From Aradus depressus (Eukaryota > Arthropoda > Insecta > Hemiptera > Aradidae): DNA of 64,000 bases. The notes under the pieces were generated by a model. It made no database searches, was not told the DNA's origin, and was given only the letters and a program-made list of their open reading frames with translations. The stretch spans positions 45,649,087-45,713,086 of the forward strand of contig OY759216.1 in assembly GCA_963662175.1 (NCBI GenBank), written 5' to 3'. Shown here in pieces: positions 42,622 to 52,937 of this stretch. The translations under genes were made by a program, and so were the position numbers. Position 1 is the stretch's first letter. The number at the start of each line of letters is the position of its first letter.

Positions 42622-42957
42622 AAACAGAAATATCAAAAACAAAGTTTCTGGGCGTCAAGAAACCGTCGGTAGTATCAGAAGATTAAGGAACCACTTTAGG
42701 ATACATCCAAATCAATCAATTAAATAGAAATATCAAAAACAAAGTTTATGGGCGTCAAGAAACCGTCGGTAGTATCAGAAGATTAAGGAACCACTTTAGG
42801 ATACATCCACATCAATCAATTAAATACAAATATCAAAAACAAAGTTTCTGGGCGTCAAAACCGTCGGTAGTAGAAGAAGATTGAGGAACCACTTTAGGAT
42901 ACATCCAGATCAATCAATTAAATAGAAATATCAAAAACAAAGCTTCTGGGCGTCAAG
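42622..42957. repeat. 100-bp tandem repeat, ~3.4 units
   Basis: ATATCAAAAACAAAGTTTCT recurs at 42630, 42730, 42830 and 42928. Units are over 95% alike, with small deletions in the third. Confidence 0.95.
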
Positions 42958-42959
42958 TG

Positions 42960-43100
42960 TAGTTCAAGGGTGGGGGCTCCATTCAAAAACCCCAATAGAA
43001 CTACTAGGCAAGAAAATCAATTGATTTTGGAGGGAGAACGAAATCTTAATTATTTCGTGATGGGGAAGAACATTGTCGGTGATTCACCGGACTTTTTTTT
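42960..43100 (-). mobile_element. Family A outer end, reverse
   Basis: CAATTGATTTTGGAGGGAGA to GGTGATTCACCGGAC. Confidence 0.65.
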
Positions 43101-43440
43101 TTCATTGTCAATTACGGCTGTATTAAATGTATTAAATTTACACCAAGTTAGTTATCCAAAAACACCACTAGAATAAATAGACTTCAAAAACTCCAAATCG
43201 CTCAAGTCAAAAGGTTAATTAATGTCAAAATTGATAACAAGGTGCGAAACCTCAAGGTTCTCTGTCTCTGTACCTTTCCTTACAAGGTGAGTACTTCTAA
43301 GATCTGTATTATCAAAACAACTGAATATTTAACTAAATTTAGTAATCTTGAGATTAAACTCATTATTATCATGAGAGGGAGTTGATAATAAAAAAAAACG
43401 TATTCAAATCTAAAATCATCCCACAAGAATGACCCCTTGA
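43101..43440. other. Unassigned AT-rich DNA
   Basis: A short plus-strand run from about 43170 (KTPNRSSQVKRLINVKIDNK) resembles the retroelement phrase 'LQNKAIRAI', but only loosely. Not called. Confidence 0.3.
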
Positions 43441-44035
43441 GATTTATTAATCAACTAAGTTTTTGCTCTTGAGGGCGCCGGTAGCTCAGTGGTATGCGTG
43501 CTTATCTTCTAAGCTCAAGATCGTGGGTTCGAAACCCGACCGAGGCCCTTAGTTTATTTTATGTGGGAGGTAAAATAAACTTAAGCACGCCGTCCTTCGG
43601 ATGGGACGTTAAGCAATGGTCCCAAGCCTGTAAGATGTCAGACTGTAAGACCCCTACCCTAGGCGAATAAAAATTTAGGGTAGGCAAAATTTAGGATTCC
43701 CACAGTTGAGTCGGGCTCATGTCCACCAGAGTGACGAAAGTAGTAGGCGATATGACCTCGTAGTTAAAGCCCGGGCATGGATCATAAAACTTAAAACTTA
43801 AGTTTTTGCTCTCCCTCTAACACCAATGGACCGGCTACAAGTCGAAAGTTGACTTACACAAGGGACTTTATGTCGGTAGATTAATTCAATTAGACATTAT
43901 CGTGTTCATAGGCAAAAACAAATTCATTTGTTTAATTTTGGAATCAGGAAGCAGAAAAATTCGGGTGAAACTCAACATAGAATTTCTGACCAAATACATA
44001 ACTTCTCCTATACTTTTTATAGCTGGAGAACGTTT
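43441..44035 (+). mobile_element. Family A interrupted by SINE-1
   Basis: Sequence up to AAGTTTTTGCTCT (43469) resumes at 43799 with the same 14 bp and runs, with deletions, to an end block TATACTTTTTATAGCTGGAG. Confidence 0.75.
43470..43790 (+). mobile_element. SINE-1, full length, with 14-bp target duplication
   Basis: Clean box A and box B (GGTTCGAAACCCGACCGAGG) and a hairpin. A ~14-nt deletion removes GAGCGCTCTGG from the tail. TAAGTTTTTGCTCT flanks it at 43456 and 43799. Confidence 0.92.
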
Positions 44036-44040
44036 ACATG

Positions 44041-44197
44041 ATCATACTTTCCAGGCTGCCAAATGTATGCCATATACTGTCTTATATTTTAATATCCAAT
44101 GCTTACAACCATTCTTTTCCCAGCCTAATCGGACGAAGGGAAAGAAGAGTTTAGAGGGGTTTAACTCAAAAACTCTAATAAATACCGATGTAATAAA
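44041..44197 (-). mobile_element. Family A sub-units, reverse
   Basis: AAAACTCTAATAAATACCGA and neighbours from about 44120. The first 80 nt are unassigned. Confidence 0.5.
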
Positions 44198-44420
44198 TAG
44201 GTTAGGTTAGGTTTTATGACTCATGCCCGGGCTTTAACTACGAGGTCATATCGCCTACTACCAGAGCGTTCTTTCGTCACTCCGGTGGACATGAGCCCGA
44301 CTCTTCTGTGGGAGTCCTAAATTTTTATTCATCTAGGGTACGGGTCTTTAACGAGTACCTGACATCGTACAGGTTCGGGACCATCGCTTAACGTCTCATC
44401 CGAAGGACGGCGTGCTTAAG
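44198..44420 (-). mobile_element. SINE-1, 5' truncated at the hairpin
   Basis: The tail reads TAGGTTAGGTTAGGTTTTAT. The copy stops at GGCGTGCTTAAG, within three nt of the break in the 24477 copy. Family A continues on the other side. Confidence 0.85.
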
Positions 44421-45010
44421 CCAAACGGTTGATTGGTTTTGGGGGGAGAGCGAAAACTTAGTTGATAAATTCTCGAAAATGCACCGACAACTATCTTATA
44501 TTTTTACTTCCCCAGCTAAACGAAGTATAGGGGAAGTTATATAATCTGTGAAAAATTCGATGAGGAGTTTTCAACGGAATTTTATGTTTTACAATTTTCA
44601 CGTTCCAAATATCTAAAAAAAAAAGGAAGACTGTCTGTGAACACGATAACTCCCGATAGAATGAATGTATCGACACGAAATGTCATAAGTGTGACTGGAA
44701 TCCCATAAGGACACCTATCGATTTTCAGAAAAATCGGCCAAAGGGGAAGGGGTGGATTAGGGAAGAGGCATAACTCAAAAACTCTAATAACGACGACACA
44801 CTAATTTTCGACGGAATCGGCAGAAGGGCAGGGGGATCAGAGCGGTAGTCAACTCAAAAACCTCAATAACCGATGTATTGAATTTATCGATACAACATTT
44901 AGTTGAGTATTTGGGAGTCTCTATGTAACTCAACTGTTGACTGGTTTTGGAAGGGGAGTTTAAAGTTAATAGATTAATTCGTTCATGAAGTTCACTGCCG
45001 GTTTTTATGT
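44421..45010 (-). mobile_element. Family A copies, reverse
   Basis: One outer-end piece, then a new copy starting at the intact terminal hairpin CCCCAGCTAAACGAAGTATA (44510) and running through three sub-units to 45010. Confidence 0.75.
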
Positions 45011-45135
45011 GACTAAGGATCAACTCTTTAGTATATTCAACAGTACATCCTAAGGACTTACTGGCAACTCAACTTATCCTATTGAGAATATTATGTTCAA
45101 AAATTACAAATACCAATAGTAAATAAGAGTATTAG

Positions 45136-45341
45136 TACCTCCGAATTCTGAATTTGTTTCCACTGCCGAAGACCATGATGGAGCTGAACATGCTGAGACA
45201 GACGAACACAGAAAGTCACAGACACCCGCTAGAATACACCCAACTGCACATGTTACGATAGGGCGAACAGAGAGATATAGAAGCAGGACGGTCCGCGAAC
45301 ATGAGTCCACGACGGCCAGGATGACACTAGTGCAGGAGTAG
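45136..45341 (+). CDS. Candidate 3'-terminal exon, unknown protein
   Basis: After an acceptor-like ATAAGAGTATTAG, a frame of 67 codons runs to TAG at 45339. It has balanced base composition and a hydrophilic translation (PPNSEFVSTAEDHDGAEHAE, SQTPARIHPTAHVTIGR, REHESTTARMTLVQE). GC is clearly higher than in the flanking family A copies. The residue mix (E, H, T, R) suggests a cytoplasmic tail or linker. It would enter with two nt of a split codon. The pyrimidine tract of the acceptor is weak. The longer minus-strand frame across it (45104-45427) is C- and S-rich, and I take it as the shadow. Confidence 0.35.
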
Positions 45342-45569
45342 CACCCCCACTTCACCACCGCCTCCCACCAGACTCCCATCGGGCCACTTTCATCTGGGCG
45401 AAGAACCGCCTCTGTCCGATCCACCAACTTGCATCAAGTTCCGTCCTTTGATTAGAGCCCCAAGTTGCGTCAAGAGATTCACTTAATCCTCTGTTATGGA
45501 TGTGATATTTCTATGCGGATAATAATACGAATATTCTTGTGATGGCTAAAAAAAATTTTTTTTTTCACT

Positions 45570-45823
45570 TTTTTACTTATTCAACTATACGAATTGTAGA
45601 GAAAGTTTTTAAATCGTTCAGAAACTCGAACTTGATTTTTCACCAGAATTTCATGTTTTTCATTCACAGGTCAAACCACGATTTCAAAATGAAAAAAAAA
45701 AAATTCGTCGGTGAATCCCCGGCAATGTATTTACTCCCTTCAGCCGATATTTAAAGGGTTTTAACTTCATGTCGTTACATTAGGGTTTTTGTGATAAGCC
45801 ACATCTCCCTTCTCTTAAGCCGA
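45570..45823 (+). mobile_element. Family A pieces
   Basis: A reverse end block (AACTATACGAATTGTAGAGA), then a forward outer hairpin (GTCGGTGAATCCCCGGCAAT) and part of a sub-unit up to the TIR element at 45824. Confidence 0.65.
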
Positions 45824-46688
45824 CTCCAGACATGCGGTGTTTGTCAAATACCGAGTAACTGTTAGGCGAACTCCTAGTAGTATGGATGGGTCGCTCGCCT
45901 GTGCTCGGCCTAGTGCGAGGGGTGCTCGGTAGTCCCGTAGTTTGTCGGTCTTTTATGCCACATCAAAGGAGACGAGCATCTGCCTCCTGCATCGTCGGTC
46001 CTTGCCCCACACCTTCGGTGTTTGCCAAATAGCAAATAAATGGTGGGATAGCTGATAACAACAGAGGTATATCTTGATCAGAGAACACGCTATCACTTTT
46101 GATTGAGTTTCTCACATCAAGCCAACAATGTCTGCCAAAACTGAAGCGATAGTTGACAGTAAGCACACAATAAATATTCTGGTGTGTAAAATAAATAGTG
46201 AATCTATTTATCTATCTTTGTTAACAGATAACATCCACCATCTTCCATTTCGTATTTTTTTCTTTTTATTTTCAATTAAATACCTACAACTTAATACTAC
46301 AAACTCAGCCAATTTATTTTGTATCTCACAAGTATCCATATTGTATGGATTATTAATGGATAATTGTATTTATATCCAGACAAGAACAAGTCCTAAGTTG
46401 AGGAACGCGGTCATATTGTTGAACTTGTTATGAATAAATAAAACAAACTTATTTTAACTAATCTTTGGTGGAATTGACAATATTTCAAAAATAAGTTTGT
46501 TTAACAACAAGTCACTTGTTATCAAGAGAAGTATTCATATTGAATGTTCCGCTAATGATCGGTGCGTGGCGAACATTTGGCAAAGCTCGCATATTTGTTT
46601 CAAGGTGCTCGGCATTCGGAGAACATCAAGCAAAGTACCAAGACGAATGGCGAATGTTCGGTATGTGACAAACACCGCATGTCTGGAG
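45824..46688. mobile_element. 865-bp TIR element nested in family A
   Basis: The ends are CTCCAGACATGCGGTGTTTG and its inverse (~31 bp with one difference). A partial internal repeat of the end (TTCGGTGTTTGCCAAATAGC) lies near 46013. Inside are a Penelope-like foldback and short frames with no recognisable product. Family A resumes at 46689. Confidence 0.65.
46386..46502. repeat. Penelope-like foldback (small)
   Basis: CTAAGTTGAGGAACGCGG leads to AAACAAACTTATTTT (46441) and its perfect inverse (46488) around a loop carrying GGTGGAATTGACAATATT. The same outer sequence and arms occur at the 55.6-kb palindrome, but the hammerhead core is missing. Confidence 0.75.
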
Positions 46689-46860
46689 CCAGCTTTAGGT
46701 CAATTTCATTGAAAAGCAATCGGGTATCGTGCTTATTGGGATTTGAATTAAAATATGAAATTTCATTTCGATACATTCATTACAACTGACGAAAAAGTGC
46801 TCTGGGAGTCATTATGACTTCGTTGTTAAAGCCCGGGCATGAGTCACAATAACTAACTAT
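46689..46860 (+). mobile_element. Family A remnant and SINE-1 tail
   Basis: 46700-46795 is a family A sub-unit (TCATTTCGATACATTCATTA). From 46797 it switches to the SINE-1 tail (AAGCCCGGGCATGAGTCACA) with an AACTA-type end. Confidence 0.7.
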
Positions 46861-47194
46861 AATAGTAGACTTATAGTTGTTTTCACTCCTAAAAATACTT
46901 GTGAAATCAGGTCCTTCTGAAGACATTTCCCTCATAAAAATTACATGTAAACGGTTGACCTTATTCCCTCTCACGTAGAAAATCGCACATGACTTGTGCA
47001 GGGACCACTCATGTTAAATAATACATATTCACTTCTTATACTCCAAGGTTTTGCAAATTTTTTTTGTATTTTTCACCATCTTTTTTCAGTCAAGCCAGTA
47101 GAAAGCCATGCTAAATGGAAAAGATCAAGCTTATTTTATTTATTCATGGATGGCAAGTGTATATATATATTTCTAGATGGTGCCAGAATTTAGA
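46861..47194. other. Unassigned DNA
   Basis: No feature recognised. Confidence 0.35.
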
Positions 47195-47545
47195 TTTTAA
47201 ATTTCATATCGATATGTTCATTATATCGGTAGTTGTTAGAGTTTCTGAGACGAGCACCCTCTGATCTCCATGTTCCCTTCTACTGATTTTCCGGAAAATT
47301 AATAGGTGCCGTCCTTGAGTGGTTGTTCTTGTGGGGTTTTGTATACACAGGCGGAAACATTTAAGGGAGACATTTTTAACTCACAAACTCTACTAACTGT
47401 CTCGTCCTTTTTAGATTCACAAATAAACATCAGTACAGACAGACAGGAATTAATTTTTTTTTTTTTTGGAACCAGGGGATTGGAAAACATGAAATATCGG
47501 TGAAAACTCAACATCCAATTTCTGACCGATTACGTAACTTCCTCT
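47195..47545 (+). mobile_element. Family A, partial
   Basis: Two sub-units, the CAGTACAGACAGACAGGAAT block and the end region up to GACCGATTACGTAACTTCCT. Confidence 0.7.
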
Positions 47546-48050
47546 ATACTAATAAAAAAAAAAGAATTTCAGGTGATTAAAACTTTTCGACGTTGATGTC
47601 CCAACAAGGACTCACACAATAGAAGTAGGCAGTGTGCTTCAACGTGGACACCTGCTCGTAGGAGGACCAAGTAAAAAAACATGTACGTATGTTTAAGAAA
47701 AAAAAAAAAAAACTTTTCCGTTAAGTGAAAAAAATGAGGCAATTCTGACGAAGTGAAGTGAAAATAAAACCAGAGAAGAAGAAGACTAGCAGGATAAATG
47801 GAGATATTGACTCTTTTTCTAGGTATTTGAGTTGTTTTGAGAAGAGAGGGGTAGAACTAAGCTGGAGGAAGGCTCAGCTCTCGGCTGGACAAGGAGTACG
47901 GTACAAGAAAGCATAACGAATCTCTTCGACGGACACCTCCTTTAACAATAATAAGGAAAAAAAAATATATAAAAAAAGGAAGCCAGAAGGGATAGAGATT
48001 GAATGACAGAGGACTAGTGAGCTTTCACGGAGTACAATGGCTGCCTACTA
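47546..48050. other. Unassigned DNA
   Basis: A plus frame near 47577 (LFDVDVPTRTHTIEVGSVLQ) is protein-like but starts after an in-frame stop and has no good acceptor. Not called. Confidence 0.35.
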
Positions 48051-48295
48051 TGAGGGCGCCGCTAGCTCACGGGTAGCGTGCTTGTCTACTCAACTCGAGA
48101 TCGTCGATTCGAAACCCGGCCGAAGGTACATTTTTTATCTGGGAGGTAAACAAACCTTGAGCACGCTGTCCTTCGGATGGGAAGTTAAGTGATGATCCCG
48201 AGTCTGTACGATGTCAGGTAATCGATAAAGACCCCTTTACCCTAGGTAACTAAAGCTAAGTAGACACAATTTGGGAATGGTAGTAGGCAGCATGA
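48051..48295 (+). mobile_element. SINE-1, 3' part deleted
   Basis: Good head and body, degraded hairpin (GGGAGGTAAACAAACC), then a jump to GGTAGTAGGCAG at the end. Confidence 0.8.
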
Positions 48296-48882
48296 GGGGG
48301 GGAGGGGGTGGACTGTTTAGTTCAAAAGTACGGGTTTAGCTTTAATTGAAGGTACCATTAAACTGAGTATATACCTCCAATGCATGATTAATGCCTCCAA
48401 TTAGCCAGCCATCACCAGACAGCGATATCTTACTAAAACAGTCTAATGAAAATTGAGGCCAAATACACATTTTAGAAAGAATATAAAGAATTTTACAACA
48501 GGTGTCGGAATGGTATCCTTGAACCAGTTCGGATTATCAACGTATGGAGCAATACTGAGGAATATCTCTACCTATATATGTTTGTGAAATTGGAATATAC
48601 TAATATTATGTAGTAAGTATGTAATTTAGGATCTTAAAAATAATTTATTTTTTACAGATAAATGGCGCGTGTAAAAATGCGGCTTTGAGAGAATGGTCAC
48701 AGTAAACAAAAGGAATATCTTTCAGGCTTTATGATTGTATAGAGGCTACTAAGCATAAGTCAGTCTGAGAAAAGTAAATTTTTAAAGTTGTAGGAGGAAG
48801 ATCGAAAAAAAAATATGTGTGTATGTGGGCAGCCTATATCTCCCATCCAAAAATCGTAGTTAAGTGAAACTAAGCTAGCTCA
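48296..48882. other. Unassigned DNA
   Basis: No repeat match or coding signal. Confidence 0.4.
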
Positions 48883-49285
48883 TGAAGGATGGTAGTCAGG
48901 ATTGAGTACTTTGATAAGGACCAGGAGGAAGAAGGAGAGATAGAGAAGATGTAGAAGGAAGAAGACAACAAAGCAAGCCCATGAAGAAGGGTAGTCAGGA
49001 TTGAGTACTTTGATAAGGACCAGGAGGAAGAAGGAGAGATAGAGAAGTTGTAGAAGGAAGAAGACAACAAAGCAAGCCCATGAAGAAGGGTAGTCAGGAT
49101 TGAGTACTTTGATAAGGACCAGGAGGAAGAAGGAGAGATAGAGAAGTTGTATAGGGAAGAAGACAACAAAGCAAGCCCATGAAGGATGGTAGTCAGGATT
49201 GAGTACTTTGATAAGGACCAGGAGGAAAAAGGAGAGATAGAGAAGATGTAGAGGGAAGAAGACAACAAAGAAATCCCATGAAGGA
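48883..49285. repeat. 99-bp tandem repeat, 4 units
   Basis: GTAGTCAGGATTGAGTACTT recurs at 48892, 48991, 49090 and 49189 (exact 99-bp spacing). A unit length divisible by three keeps a 132-codon minus-strand frame open, but it shows no other coding sign. Confidence 0.95.
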
Positions 49286-49552
49286 TGTACGATAAGTAGT
49301 GTAGTGATAAAGGAGAAAGGTTATCTTTGTACTCGATACCAGATAGCCGGACTCAGGTCAAGAGTACGTGAACGAGGACAGAGAGGACTTGGAGTCGCAT
49401 ACCAATTTGAGGGGAAAACCTGATAAGAGGCGTCCTTCATGACCCAACAAGAACAGCCATTCTAACACTGCCAAACGGAACTCCATTTCAGTTCAAGAGA
49501 AAACTTCATAAAATTTAACTATGGCAATATTTAAGAAATTACGATCTAAAGT
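49286..49552. other. Unassigned DNA
   Basis: No feature recognised. Confidence 0.35.
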
Positions 49553-49830
49553 GGTGAATCAACGGTAATGTGCTCCCCAGGGCCTACATGAGAACTCAGC
49601 GGATTTATGAGGATTAAGTTTTCATTTTCCACGTGAAGCCGTCAATTAACCGATTTGTATGAAAATATATTTTGGTCTTACTCAATGACTTCAGAATCCT
49701 CAAACTGATTTTCGTGTTGGTACATCCATTTTGAATTGAAGAGGGGAGGGAGTGCTCTGAGAGCGGCCACTTTAGCTTAAGACTGATAGATGTCGTCCTT
49801 ATACCTCTCTCCCTTCCTTCTGGCCAATTT
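49553..49830 (+). mobile_element. Family A, diverged
   Basis: GTGAATCAACGGTAATGTGC and later TCTGGCCAATTTGGCT mark the outer end and one sub-unit in worn form. Confidence 0.5.
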
Positions 49831-50029
49831 GGCTATGGAAGACATGAGCAGGGCTGAGATACACAAACCACATGCTGAAGGGAAAAGTTAAGAAAGCCTA
49901 CTGCAGAAAGAAACACTGCTCACCTAATATACAGAACTGTGGGAGTCTCCGGCTTTCAAATGCTTACATCTGTGGCGAGCTGTTATTGAAGATGCTACCG
50001 GTAGAGCAACTCTCAGCAAAACTCAGTAA

Positions 50030-50558
50030 GGCGGGTATTACACCATAAAAGTTCTTTGACAAAGATCTTTTATAAAAGAACTTTTACGATAAATGTGATA
50101 TGTAGTATAATAGCTCAAGTTTTATAAAATTTGTCTTTTATAATAGTTCTTTTATCATAGTTTGCATTCACATCCAATATTTCATAAATGTTGTCTTCCA
50201 TGGACAGTTCTTTCAGTAAATTCTGATGGATGCTCATAAACTTGCGCTGCGCAACACACGGTCTTACCCACAAACGTTTCTTTACATTCTTATGTTTATT
50301 TTTTCCCGCCACAGCTATTGCTATTGCAGCAGCTGCAAGACCTGCGGCAATTGGTATTAAAACGTCATCCATTTTTGCGACACAACTTACTAGTACTGTC
50401 TTGAAACAAAAAACTAAGATTTATAACATATTTTACATAGTGTAATATTAAATTTTGTAGTCATAAAAGATATTTTATAAAACAAATTTAAAAAAAAAAT
50501 TCGATCCAACTTTTGTAAAAGATCTTTGTCAAAGAACTTTTATAGTGTAATACCCGCC
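50030..50558. mobile_element. PIF/Harbinger-like element
   Basis: Inverted ends of ~48 bp: GGCGGGTATTACACCATAAA against GGCGGGTATTACACTATAAA. TAA stands outside the left end and TTA outside the right. Harbinger elements target TWA, although the two flanks are not identical here. It contains a transposase N-terminal fragment. Confidence 0.75.
50115..50372 (-). pseudogene. Harbinger transposase N-terminal fragment
   Basis: An 85-codon frame from ATG (50370-50372) to TAA. Residues 1-22 are hydrophobic and alanine-rich. The part KKRLWVRPCVAQRKFMSIHQ followed by NLLKEL matches the RxWVRPxxxxR...LxxEL block at the start of PIF/Harbinger transposases. The DDE catalytic region is absent because the element is only 529 bp, so it is non-autonomous. 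The frame ends inside the left TIR's inner part (KDKFYKT), so the C-terminus is not native. Confidence 0.7.
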
Positions 50559-50654
50559 TTAGACAGCAATTTTGGCCGCTAACGAACATGAATTTAAATC
50601 AAATTTAAACCGATCTGCATGAAAGTCTGAGAGGCTTCAATACAACGCGAGTAA
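50559..50654. other. Flank between two elements
   Basis: No feature recognised. Confidence 0.3.
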
Positions 50655-51115
50655 AAAAAAAGTGACGGTGAATCACCGGCAATGTACTTCCCCAGAACAA
50701 TTTAATCAATTAACTTTTCGCTCCTCCTCCAAAACCAATCGACTCTTTGCGCTAATATTCAAGAGTTGACTTACATAGGGACTCCTAAATCCTCATACTA
50801 AATGTTGTGTCGCTAATTCATTACATTACAGTTATTAGGGTTTTTGAATTGAGCTCCCTCCTCTGAACCCCTCTTCCCATCAGCCGATATCGCTGAAAAT
50901 TAATGTGTCGTCCTGATGAGGTTTTGAATTCACATATGAAATTTTCTGTCGATACATCCATTACAACTGCAGTTATTAGAGTTGAATTAAGCCTCTCCCC
51001 CTCCCCTTTGGTCGCTTTGGCTGGAAAACAATACATGTCCTCGTTAGAGGGTTCTGAATATATATAATATGTCGTGTCGATACATTCTGGAGTTATCAAG
51101 TTTGCAGACACACAC
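50655..51115 (+). mobile_element. Family A, 3' truncated
   Basis: A clean outer hairpin (CGGTGAATCACCGGCAATGT) and three full sub-units, ending after CACACACACACAG. Confidence 0.8.
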
Positions 51116-51958
51116 ACACAGAGCTATAAAATTGAAATAAAATATTAGTGTGATTTGTTTTAGTAATTTTAGTCCTCTCTAGCGTAGTATTATTAGTTTT
51201 GAGATTTTATGTCAATGAAACACCAAAATATTTCGAAATAGCGCTCATACCTGAACACGCATACAAAAAGTATTACAAAGAGAACAAACCAATTTTTCCC
51301 TATTAAGATAACAGTTTTCTCACAGACGCCACCCAAGCCTAAACACATGAAACAATGCATCTTTCTTCTCTTCTCACAGACTTTCATATTAATAATAATT
51401 ACAGTTTTGAGGGGTTTTATGACAAAAACAAGACAGAAAAATAGTTCCCACGTTTGGGACAAGAGAGAAGAAAGACCTCACGTTGCATCAGAACCACACT
51501 ATGGCTTCTTCTACCTACATCCGTCTTGCTGTGGAAGGGGTTTATGGCAGAAGAAACTGTTCTCAAAAAATATATACTTTCACAAAATTTCTGATAGCCA
51601 TTAAAGAAATAACAGCAATTATATAGTTGTTTATATATTATAGTAATGAGTTTGCTCGGAAGGACAAAAGAATCCTTATTTCCCAAACAGAAATGGGACA
51701 ACACTTTAAAGGGTATTCTCTCTTCTCAAACATTTAACTGCCCCATTTTGCTATATTTTTATCCGACTACGGAACGCGATGAGAAAATATATTTTTTCAT
51801 AATTTTGTATGTAAGTTATATTCTTTGTTCCCTGAGAGCCAAAATGGCTCGACAGATTTCAATGATTTATACATCCTTTGATTTGTCATAATCTCCCAAT
51901 TAACATAGGCTATGTTACATTCCAGAAAAAATAGAATGGCGGAAATTGGCCGCTAATT
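51116..51958. other. Unassigned DNA
   Basis: Frames of 85-95 codons exist on both strands (51347-51704) and overlap one another. Neither is convincing. Confidence 0.4.
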
Positions 51959-52097
51959 TGTTATTGTGACTCATGCCCCCCTGGGCATAACTAAAAGGTC
52001 ATATCGCCTACTACCAGAGCCCTCTTTCCTTGAACTGGTGGACATGATCTCGACTCTACTATGGGAGTCCTACCCAAAATTTTTATTCACCTAGGGT
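51959..52097 (-). mobile_element. SINE-1 3' half, reverse
   Basis: TTGTGACTCATGCC to TTTATTCACCTAGGGTACGA, then an abrupt switch into family A. Confidence 0.75.
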
Positions 52098-52510
52098 ACG
52101 AGCACCAGAACCCCCTAACGACGACACCTATTGTTTTTCATCCAAATCGATCAAAGTGAAGGGAGGATTAGGGAGAGGCTCAACTCAAAAACATATAACT
52201 GCGTTGTAATGAATGTATCGACACAAAATTTCCTACTTGGATTAAAAACCCTTATAAGGACACTTATTAATTTTCAGCGGTATCGGAGGAAGGGAAGGGG
52301 GGTCAGAGAGGCAAATACTCAACGCAAATACCCCAATAACTGTCGATGTAATGAATTAATCGACACAAAATTTAGTAAGAGGGTTTAAGAGCCCTTACAG
52401 AAGTAAACTGTTGAATATTCGCTCAAACGGTCGACTAGTTTTGGAGGGGGAGCGAAAAGTTAATTAATTAATTCGTTCTGGGGATGCACATTGCCTGTGA
52501 ATCACCGACG
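52098..52510 (-). mobile_element. Family A, partial, reverse
   Basis: Three sub-units in reverse, finishing GTTCTGGGGATGCACATTGC and the outer hairpin GTGAATCACCGACGA. Confidence 0.75.
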
Positions 52511-52685
52511 ATTTTTTTGGGGGTGGCTTCCCGCTAAAAATCGTGATGTTTTTTGTTATATTTTTGCGTAATGAAAAAGCTTTACATCACATTTAATTTT
52601 TATTAATATGTAAAAAAAAAAAAAAAGAATGTTTTATACAGAAGGTTCATTTGATTATTTCCAAAGGATTGTACAGACGCCAAAT
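52511..52685. other. Unassigned DNA
   Basis: No feature recognised. Confidence 0.3.
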
Positions 52686-52933
52686 GAGGGGGTTACAAGC
52701 AAAGGGATGTAAGTGACAAAAATGTCATTTCGAGATAATTACCTTCAAAGTTATAGTAACATCGTAAATTCAGGTATTATCCAGATATTTTCCACTAGTA
52801 ACAGCATTACTGGTACTAACAATCGTTCTGATCATTAGCCAGTAGTCAGGGTAGGTGTCAAGGAAGATGTTAACACACATATCTCAATTTCAGCCGATTT
52901 GTCACTTACATCCCTTTGCTTCTAACCCCCCTC
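52686..52933. mobile_element. 248-bp foldback MITE
   Basis: The ends GAGGGGGTTACAAGCAAAGG and its inverse match for ~33 bp with two differences. AAAT stands on both sides (52682 and 52934). There is no coding. The sequence occurs once in the window. Confidence 0.8.
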
Positions 52934-52937
52934 AAAT

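Noticed and set aside
45104..45427. 107-codon minus-strand ORF
   Set aside because: It opposes a better-balanced plus-strand frame with terminal exon features.
48870..49268. 132-codon ORF with internal repeats
   Set aside because: It is open only because the 99-bp tandem unit is divisible by three. There is no other coding sign.
51193..51704. Overlapping ORFs of 85-95 codons on both strands
   Set aside because: Neither frame has protein-like composition throughout, and they exclude one another.
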